From Candidatus Babelota bacterium (GTDB taxonomy: Bacteria > Babelota > Babeliae > Babelales > Babelaceae), in assembly GCA_003174035.1 (NCBI GenBank), contig PRDV01000067.1:1-13537 (forward strand): 13,537 bases of DNA, read 5' to 3'. Numbering within the stretch: the first letter of the stretch is position 1; the number at the start of each line of letters is the position of its first letter. This document shows positions 7,660 through 13,537 of this stretch, piece by piece. The position numbers and the translations under genes were made by a program. The notes under the pieces were generated by a model, which was given only the letters and a program-made list of their open reading frames with translations, ran no database searches and had not been told where the DNA came from.

Positions 7660-7797
7660 GTGAATGTATTTGGCATATTTCAAGATCCTAGCATTCTTCA
7701 AACCTTTGAAAGTGAGTTTTATGGCCTATCAATACCAACGGCACTCAACACACTGCCGGATGAGCTTCCTAAAAAATCAGCCCGCAAAATAAAGTAA
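7660..7797 (+). pseudogene. Possible coding remnant of 45 codons
   Basis: Within the 273-base gap between two minus-strand genes there is a short plus-strand frame from GTG 7660 to TAA 7797. Its translation ends in a protein-like tail (IPTALNTLPDELPKKSARK region), and its latter half is less AT-rich than the flanking DNA. It has no Shine-Dalgarno site and no recognisable family. It could be the 3' end of a decayed gene, a small gene, or chance. Confidence 0.2.
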
Positions 7798-7809
7798 GCT
7801 ATTACACAT
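7777..7809 (-). other. Ten-codon ORF with a strong ribosome site downstream of the giant gene
   Basis: On the minus strand, AAGGAG (7818-7823) lies 8 bases before an ATG (7809) that opens only MCNSLLYFAG before TGA. It begins 26 bases after the giant gene's stop codon. The good ribosome site with almost no ORF suggests a vestigial gene start or a tiny peptide. It overlaps the plus-strand remnant. Confidence 0.2.
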
Positions 7810-7835
7810 AATAAACACTCCTTCTTACAAAAATA

Positions 7836-10800
7836 TTATTTGGAGGTTTTGATTTCTTTCTCAATGCTTGTAACCAAACTATTTAAAAGTTTTCTATTAT
7901 GATCAATAAAGGATGCGGCAAGACTGGCAATTTCGATTGTAGTAGCAGAAGCGTCATCAAACTTTATACCTTCAGGAATGAGGGATCGAGGGCGAAACAT
8001 CTGTATACGTTTGTCAAATCTTACTAATTGATCTAATAACGTCGCCGTTTGATCGTCCTGCTTCTTTCCTGAGCCAATGGACCAAAGCTCAAATTCTTCC
8101 GCATCTGGATAAAGCTGGCGCGCATGCATGACTGCCAATAAAGCAGGATCATAACCATAGCCCCCACCATCGATGAATGAAAATTCTCTATCCTCAAAAT
8201 TCTTTACTTTAACCGCGGGAAAATATGTAGGTACCGCTGCTGTTGCCAGGGCAGCTGTTACAAGATCCCAATTATCAGCTGTGCTTGTTTTTGCAATATC
8301 GCTATCAAAGAGATAAGGCTCCTTTGTTTCCAAATCGTAGGTTGGTAACATGACATGGGTAAGACAATTACGTAACTTCAGATTGCCAAAAAGCTCTACC
8401 AGTGCCTTTTTAAATAAATCTGCGCTATAGAGTGGACCAAACATTCCCCCTAATCTATTGCGTGTAGTAAATACCTTGCTGGTCAATTCTACAAAAGCAT
8501 TTTCAAAGACATTAATATCAAATTTTGATGCTCCGCTATCGTCAACAGCTGTCAAAGCTAAGGCTATGACTCCCCCCGTGGAACTACCCGCTATCAGATC
8601 AAAAGCCTGCAAAAGATTAAATTTCTTACCGGTCCTTCGGTGTATTTCATCACTAAGATATTTTAAGATTTTTATCTGTAAAAGACCGTGAACCACACCA
8701 CCGTCAAGAGCTAATATTCTAATCCTTTTTTTTGTGCTCAATCCTCCAGTTGGCACCATCGACATTCTTCTCACACTCTCTAATATTTTAGTATTTGCAG
8801 TGTAATACTCAATAGCTTTTGCTAATCCGGAAGGGATAAGATTGTGACTTAGATCAAGCGATTGCAACTTACTGTTCGCAAGAAAGGCCTGGGCCCCAGC
8901 CTCACCAATCTTATTTTTGGCCAACAGAATAATCCTCAGTTGCGGGGATCTTGCAAGAGCAACACACCCTGTATCACCAATTTCACATTCACCGGCATGC
9001 AGCTCAATTATACTCGAATGCTTTGCAAGTATTTGCGCCCCCTCATCTTTTAAAGGATTAGCCTTTAAACATATTTTTCTTAGATTTTGGTTTGGTAATA
9101 AACATGCAACCCCTTGAGCAGTACATTTATTATAGGGGAGAGATAATTCAATTATCTTGGGATGCTTTGCAAGGATTTCTAACCCCTGGTCCGTGACACC
9201 TGCGTTTTCCAGATTGAGGTAGTGTACCTGCTTTATAGACGAGATAAGATTAATATCAGCAAGAGTCAGTGGTATACCACGCAAACTAATTTTTTGTAGA
9301 TGCTCATTATCACTAGATAGCAGTTGCAAAAGTACAAAATCACGTGTAGCCAATACCCGTTTTTTTAAGGAAAGACGCTTACCCAAAACCGCTTGCACTA
9401 GTTTATCCCAGGTGAGCACTCGTCTACTCTCTTGCGATTGCCCTTTGTAGGTGATAAATGCTTTTGCGATACGAGGAACACTAATTTTTAAATCAGGATT
9501 CCTAAGCTCAATTCGACCCTTTTTTAAAAAAGGCTTCAATCGTACAATTGCTGCATGAGCATCTGTAGCAGACAGACCAGCTGCCTGCAACAAAGTAAAC
9601 AACACTGCATTTTGAGTTTTTAAAAGTTTTGGGCCTCCAAAATCAGTTTTTACATAAAAAATAGAGTTTTGATCATTTATGGGCAAGCTATCTTCTGCTT
9701 CATAATAATATTGTATCGCATCTTCAAGAGATTTACGCACACCAATCCCGTGCTCCAAGCACTGAGCATAATTAAATTTGGCCAACGGTATGTTGTCCTC
9801 CGATTGAGCGGCAATTTGTAAAAGAGAAATAAAATTTAGCGATTTTTCGGCCAACTGCGTTAGCTGATCTAATGGTAGACGTTTTAGCGAAGAAATGACT
9901 GTTTGTTTAGCCTTATAGTGACCCAATTTGGCTGCAGCCAGATAAAGAGCAAAGGCCTTTTCCCTGTCAACCATTTTAATAGATTTTACTGGAATCCGAA
10001 AGAACCCCGCACTCAGATACTTTTGAAAATTAAAGTCCCTACTAGCAGCTTTTGCTCCCCAATATGCAGCATTTTTTGGGTCCTTTTCTAGAATATGCCC
10101 TTCACGATAACAAACCCCCAATTCAAAATACGATGCCGTGTCTTTCGCCCTAACTGCTGCTTCAATATTTTTTAATACCTCTTGGCGTGCACCAATTGTA
10201 GAAGCCGCCGCAACTTTGCCTTTATGTTCATCTTTAACTTTGCTTTTATATTCTTCTTTTATGCTGCGCACCCCTCCTTGCTCAATTGACAGTATTCTAC
10301 TAAAGTCGGGGCCTAGTTCATAAAATTGTGCTGCCTCATACAAGCGCTGACTGTCGAAGTTCAATCCATCCTGTCCGCATAATTCAGCATGCGTAAATTG
10401 CGGTGCGACACGATACAGCAATTCTCCATCCAAACCACAATCAAGTTCTTTAATTTTTCTATTTATCGCTATGAGTTCGTCCAATCCAGTGCTTCTAAGT
10501 TGTATACAGTTATTAAATTTTGCGGTATGCAGCAATGAAGCAGCTATTAAAACTCTTCTTAAATGTGCACAATCATTTGCATATAATCGTGTGAGTATAG
10601 GGAAAAATAATGGTTTAGTTCCTTTCGCCGTCTTAGCACTCAGCTCCACTAAAGATTCAATATGAGAAATATTGAGTTCTTCAAGAGCTTCGCAAGCATG
10701 GGCTAATTTAGCTACATCATCATCATATATATACTTGCAACCAGAAACATCAATCACTTTTACATGTTTAAATGGCGTTAGTAACTTCATCATCTGATAG

Positions 10801-13505
10801 CTTGTCAATTCTGAAAAGCCGCTCACTTGAAACTTATCTCCCGGCTTATCAAACGCCTTTAATACTGCAATTTGCATCTTTCGCTCCAGATCAGTGTGAG
10901 CATCCTTTAGTGCAGCATCTGATGAACTCGAGTCCTTGTTCTTGATATATTTTTTCCCGAGAGCCTTAAAAGCTCCAAACGAATCGCAAAGCTCTTGCGC
11001 CAACATTGGACCACTGAGCGCTAGACCCTTTCTAATAATATCGGCCGGATTAGAGGTAAGACTTGAGGTAAGCTTCTCGTAAGCTCTAAGAGAAACAGAT
11101 GCATCGTAGCTCATCAGTCTATCTCGCAACTCACCCTTCTCTAATAAGCGCACACCAATTTCTTCTCCCAATGGATGCATTATTTTGAGCAAATTACGGT
11201 GAGTAATTTCCGGATTTGTATATAAAAGCTCCTTCAGATGGTAAAATCTCTCAATAATCTTTCTCATATCCCCTTTTTGAAATAACAAGTTAAAAAACAA
11301 ATTCCTCTTGCTATATTCAAAGCGTTCTCTTGCAGGGAACAGACTGTTTAATTTCTTATCTAGCTCAATTACCGATTCCACCCATTCTGTACAAAATTGC
11401 TCAACATCAAGCGAAAGAAAAAAGTCGCAAAAAGCCTGATCAAACCTTTCGTTCATCAGGCCCAAGCAAAAGAGCGGTGAACTAAAATCTTCAGCCATAA
11501 TGGTATTAATTTTATGCAGCCAAAGCCTATACTTATCAGAGTTACCATCCTTTTCAAGAATAATATTTGCGCTTTTAACATTCTCAGGTCTCAAAATCAA
11601 TGTCGCAAAGATGAGGCCGGTAAAATCGTGTATATTAATGTTTTTCTCATCAAGAGTACTTGCAGCCGCCAAAAGGGTTTTAGACCCAGTGTACTGGGTA
11701 ACTAGCGTAGGGTGAGCTCCTATGGAGATTAATTCAGTATGAGGGGCTCCCCAACCTCCGAGTAATTTTCTAATAAAGCTCCCTACCACCTCATTCATAT
11801 AGGGCAGCCGTGGATAGGGAGTGATGTGAGCATTTGAAAGAGTAGCTATGTGAGAGAACTCATCAGATACATCCGTCTCTAGTCCTATAGCAATAATTCG
11901 CTCTTTTTCTTTATCATCATGCTCCAATTGAGGCAAAAATCGTTCCAACGAAATATGCTTTGAAAAATTACGATATCCTAAACCGGATCGGACCAGATCC
12001 TCTTCTTCTTGAGATGTCGAAAATAAACGGCCCAATGCAAAGGACCAAGCCATCTGTCTGTTTCTTAGTGAAAAATCTACAATCAACTTGGCTTGTTCAT
12101 GCTCTAAACCTTGTCCTAGAGCACTTGTTGCGTAAAAATCGCTTACTTTAGTTGGGCTACAGCACCTCAATCCCAGATTAGTAAACGCAGCAATTAACGG
12201 AATATTTTTAGCAGCTAATGCTAAATCGAGCGGAGTAAATCCATGCTGATTAACCACGTCAAACTTTTTGGCGCTCTTCACAAGTGAATAATCCCCCAAA
12301 ATCAATTTTTGAAGATCTTGAGATCTATTATTTTTGGCTAACGCATGAAGAATAGTGTTTCCACTCTCATCATAAACTGCTCTATGGAAACCCAAATGTA
12401 TGAGAGACCTAATTACAAAATCCTCCACACCCTGTTCCAATGCAACAAGCAGTAATTGATCATCATGCCAACTTTTATGTAGTTGTGAACTACCTTGTTT
12501 CTTAAATTCCACTTCAAGTGTCTGAAAGTCCATGGAAATGGCAGTTTCTAGATATTCTTTTAATTTCATCTTTTTTGCCAGTCTAAACAGATCAACAGTT
12601 TTTAAGCAAGCTACTACCAAATCAGAGGCAGTGGTAAAATTAAATTGTCGGCCAAAGGCAATTTTCTTAGAATTTGGCTGGCGCGGAAGCTGACTTGTCA
12701 AAGTTTTATTAAAAATAACAGGCTCACATATCTTTGCCAATTGTGGCTCAATCCGGTACAGAAGTTGCAAATAAGAACCAGCATCTTGGCTCTTTAGATA
12801 CGTTTGCATCAAGGAAAGACGTTTCTGTAGCAAACGAAGATTTTGATCGGTCACTTGAATAATAACTGCTGGATCAATTAATTTATCCTTAGTTTCCGCT
12901 CCGATTAATGGCACCATTTCTTCTTCATACATTTTATAGGCAAAAAGCAACTGCACTGTAAGAGTGTCCCTATCTAATGCCAATATTTTCTCACGCAAGT
13001 GCAGATCCAATAGACTTGTCATTAAGGGATTTTCATACAATGAATTCGTACCAAAAGATTTTAACTTTTCTGAAGTCCTACCTTCTAAAAGATCTTTACG
13101 TGAAAAATGAAAATATGCACCATCTGATATTGAAAGCTCTAAGGATTGATCTTCCCGCACATATACGTCTTTAGGATCTATATTTTCTATCCCCATAAGT
13201 AAGCAAAAGAGCACCAATTGCCCGTAACCTAAAGATATCTGCTTAGCTTCGTCCTCCTTAGAACCCACGAGCCGATAAAGCGAGTAGGGATACCGAGCTT
13301 TCATTGCAGGATTCATTACTAGATCAAAGAAATTTTCAACAGGATTCATTATTAGACAGTCGAAGTTTCCAAAAAGCGAAACATATAAACGGTAAAAAAA
13401 ACATTGTTTGGCCGTTCTGAATTTACTTAAGAATTTCAGATCTAATTCCTGTTGCTTCCGCTTTTCAATTAAAAAAGTCACCATTTCACACAATGTAGCA
13501 ACCAC
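7836..13505 (-). CDS. Giant multidomain protein: ankyrin, LRR, Sel1-like and LRR repeats with a C-terminal patatin-like phospholipase
   Basis: At least 1889 residues. The start is uncertain: GTG 13505 has no good ribosome site, in-frame ATGs at 13484, 13349 and 13316 have none either, and the frame stays open to the window edge, so the N-terminus may lie outside. Numbering from 13505: 1-340 mostly helical, unrecognised; ankyrin-like repeats 375-450 (GNTILHALA, GFTPLDLAL); a region 565-709 resembling a degenerate kinase-like fold; cysteine-containing LRRs 893-1045 (IDVSGCKYIYDDDVAKLA); Sel1-like repeats 1122-1275; seven 24-residue LRRs 1405-1572; patatin-like domain about 1594-1889. The patatin shows GSSTG with nucleophile Ser1642 and DGG with Asp1779; the oxyanion loop reads DGGVVHG (1601-1607) instead of DGGGxRG. 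No signal peptide or P-loop is seen. Known patatins hydrolyse phospholipid acyl esters; use as a host-directed effector is inferred. Confidence 0.85.
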   Translation of the reverse strand: MVATLCEMVTFLIEKRKQQELDLKFLSKFRTAKQCFFYRLYVSLFGNFDCLIMNPVENFFDLVMNPAMKARYPYSLYRLVGSKEDEAKQISLGYGQLVLFCLLMGIENIDPKDVYVREDQSLELSISDGAYFHFSRKDLLEGRTSEKLKSFGTNSLYENPLMTSLLDLHLREKILALDRDTLTVQLLFAYKMYEEEMVPLIGAETKDKLIDPAVIIQVTDQNLRLLQKRLSLMQTYLKSQDAGSYLQLLYRIEPQLAKICEPVIFNKTLTSQLPRQPNSKKIAFGRQFNFTTASDLVVACLKTVDLFRLAKKMKLKEYLETAISMDFQTLEVEFKKQGSSQLHKSWHDDQLLLVALEQGVEDFVIRSLIHLGFHRAVYDESGNTILHALAKNNRSQDLQKLILGDYSLVKSAKKFDVVNQHGFTPLDLALAAKNIPLIAAFTNLGLRCCSPTKVSDFYATSALGQGLEHEQAKLIVDFSLRNRQMAWSFALGRLFSTSQEEEDLVRSGLGYRNFSKHISLERFLPQLEHDDKEKERIIAIGLETDVSDEFSHIATLSNAHITPYPRLPYMNEVVGSFIRKLLGGWGAPHTELISIGAHPTLVTQYTGSKTLLAAASTLDEKNINIHDFTGLIFATLILRPENVKSANIILEKDGNSDKYRLWLHKINTIMAEDFSSPLFCLGLMNERFDQAFCDFFLSLDVEQFCTEWVESVIELDKKLNSLFPARERFEYSKRNLFFNLLFQKGDMRKIIERFYHLKELLYTNPEITHRNLLKIMHPLGEEIGVRLLEKGELRDRLMSYDASVSLRAYEKLTSSLTSNPADIIRKGLALSGPMLAQELCDSFGAFKALGKKYIKNKDSSSSDAALKDAHTDLERKMQIAVLKAFDKPGDKFQVSGFSELTSYQMMKLLTPFKHVKVIDVSGCKYIYDDDVAKLAHACEALEELNISHIESLVELSAKTAKGTKPLFFPILTRLYANDCAHLRRVLIAASLLHTAKFNNCIQLRSTGLDELIAINRKIKELDCGLDGELLYRVAPQFTHAELCGQDGLNFDSQRLYEAAQFYELGPDFSRILSIEQGGVRSIKEEYKSKVKDEHKGKVAAASTIGARQEVLKNIEAAVRAKDTASYFELGVCYREGHILEKDPKNAAYWGAKAASRDFNFQKYLSAGFFRIPVKSIKMVDREKAFALYLAAAKLGHYKAKQTVISSLKRLPLDQLTQLAEKSLNFISLLQIAAQSEDNIPLAKFNYAQCLEHGIGVRKSLEDAIQYYYEAEDSLPINDQNSIFYVKTDFGGPKLLKTQNAVLFTLLQAAGLSATDAHAAIVRLKPFLKKGRIELRNPDLKISVPRIAKAFITYKGQSQESRRVLTWDKLVQAVLGKRLSLKKRVLATRDFVLLQLLSSDNEHLQKISLRGIPLTLADINLISSIKQVHYLNLENAGVTDQGLEILAKHPKIIELSLPYNKCTAQGVACLLPNQNLRKICLKANPLKDEGAQILAKHSSIIELHAGECEIGDTGCVALARSPQLRIILLAKNKIGEAGAQAFLANSKLQSLDLSHNLIPSGLAKAIEYYTANTKILESVRRMSMVPTGGLSTKKRIRILALDGGVVHGLLQIKILKYLSDEIHRRTGKKFNLLQAFDLIAGSSTGGVIALALTAVDDSGASKFDINVFENAFVELTSKVFTTRNRLGGMFGPLYSADLFKKALVELFGNLKLRNCLTHVMLPTYDLETKEPYLFDSDIAKTSTADNWDLVTAALATAAVPTYFPAVKVKNFEDREFSFIDGGGYGYDPALLAVMHARQLYPDAEEFELWSIGSGKKQDDQTATLLDQLVRFDKRIQMFRPRSLIPEGIKFDDASATTIEIASLAASFIDHNRKLLNSLVTSIEKEIKTSK
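8790..9293 (-). repeat. Seven leucine-rich repeats of exactly 24 residues
   Basis: Within the giant protein, residues 1405, 1429, 1453, 1477, 1501, 1525 and 1549 each open a repeat of the pattern xLxLxxNxIxDxGaxxLAxxxxLx. The period is exactly 24 residues (72 bases) with no insertions or deletions. This resembles the ribonuclease-inhibitor/NLR type shortened from 28, and it leads directly into the patatin domain. Confidence 0.8.
9681..10142 (-). repeat. Sel1-like repeat region
   Basis: Residues 1122-1275 of the giant protein contain helical repeat pairs with Sel1 signatures: SYFELGVCYREGHILEKD.KNAAYWGAKAA (1125-1154), EKAFALYLAAAKLGH (1182-1196) and FNYAQCLEHGIGVRKSLEDAIQYYYEA (1244-1270). 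Such repeats usually act as protein-binding scaffolds. The middle repeat is degenerate. Confidence 0.7.
10371..10829 (-). repeat. Cysteine-containing LRR region (F-box/GALA-like type)
   Basis: Residues 893-1045 of the giant protein show repeats of the form xxLxxLxVSGCxxIxDDxVxxLAxxCxxLEELxI, best seen at 913-948, with further divergent copies including CAHLRR, NNCIQLRSTGLDELI and LDCG. This is a different LRR type from the 24-residue set near the C-terminus. No F-box motif is visible before it. Confidence 0.65.
12156..12383 (-). repeat. Ankyrin-like repeats
   Basis: Residues 375-450 of the giant protein contain at least two ankyrin repeats, with the G-x-T-x-L-H/D-x-A core at 382-390 and 422-430 followed by the second helix. 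The flanking units are degenerate. Confidence 0.65.
13307..13356. repeat. 17-bp near-perfect direct repeat near the 5' end of the giant gene
   Basis: CAGGATTCATTACTAGA (13307-13323) recurs as CAGGATTCATTATTAGA (13340-13356), with one mismatch and a 33-base (11-codon) offset. In the protein this gives LIMNPV and LVMNPA, and each copy supplies an in-frame ATG (13349 and 13316). Confidence 0.7.
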
Positions 13506-13537
13506 CTGTAGTACTATTTTTTTATTATGCAGTGAAT

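Noticed and set aside
10829..12156. NACHT or other STAND NTPase in the giant protein, which would make it an NLR-type immune protein
   Set aside because: No Walker A P-loop (GxxxxGK[ST]) or Walker B cluster is visible between the ankyrin and cysteine-LRR regions.
13058..13260. A second kinase-like domain near the N-terminus of the giant protein (residues about 82-150)
   Set aside because: A weak resemblance only (LLMGIENIDPKDVYV); no consistent set of motifs.

Overview
The window reads as bacterial DNA: compact genes, Shine-Dalgarno sites, sigma70-like promoters and one clear intrinsic terminator. It mixes ordinary housekeeping genes with a very large protein built from eukaryote-like repeat modules. 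That mix, with small secreted proteins alongside, suggests a host-associated or intracellular lineage. Candidatus Dependentiae (TM6) is my best guess; Parachlamydiae-, Legionella- or Rickettsiales-like bacteria are alternatives. This assignment is inference, because no rRNA or other taxonomic marker is present.

Left part (1-3456, plus strand): a short acidic Cys-containing exported protein, then recJ (5'-3' ssDNA exonuclease) and cmk (CMP kinase), which overlap by ATGA and are probably translationally coupled. A MerR-family regulator follows behind its own TTGACA promoter. A perfect 12-bp stem-loop lies in the first 20 codons of recJ.

Middle (3459-7110): lysS (class II lysyl-tRNA synthetase, minus strand) converges on the MerR gene with a 2-nt gap. 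It diverges from an S9-family serine peptidase with an N-terminal membrane segment (plus strand). The peptidase promoter carries a perfect inverted repeat across its -10 box, and the gene ends at a strong hairpin terminator.

Right part (7110-13537, minus strand): a 150-residue secreted protein of unknown function, then 273 bases of intergenic DNA that may hold decayed coding remnants. Last comes an ORF of at least 1889 codons whose frame is still open at the right edge. In order its product has an unrecognised helical N-terminus, ankyrin repeats, a region resembling a degenerate lipid-kinase-like fold, cysteine-containing LRRs, Sel1-like repeats, seven leucine-rich repeats of exactly 24 residues, and a C-terminal patatin-like phospholipase domain. 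The patatin Ser/Asp dyad is present but the oxyanion loop is altered. This protein is the standout item: it looks like a multi-scaffold phospholipase effector, and I do not recognise the full architecture.

No rRNA, tRNA, CRISPR array, transposase or integrase was seen.
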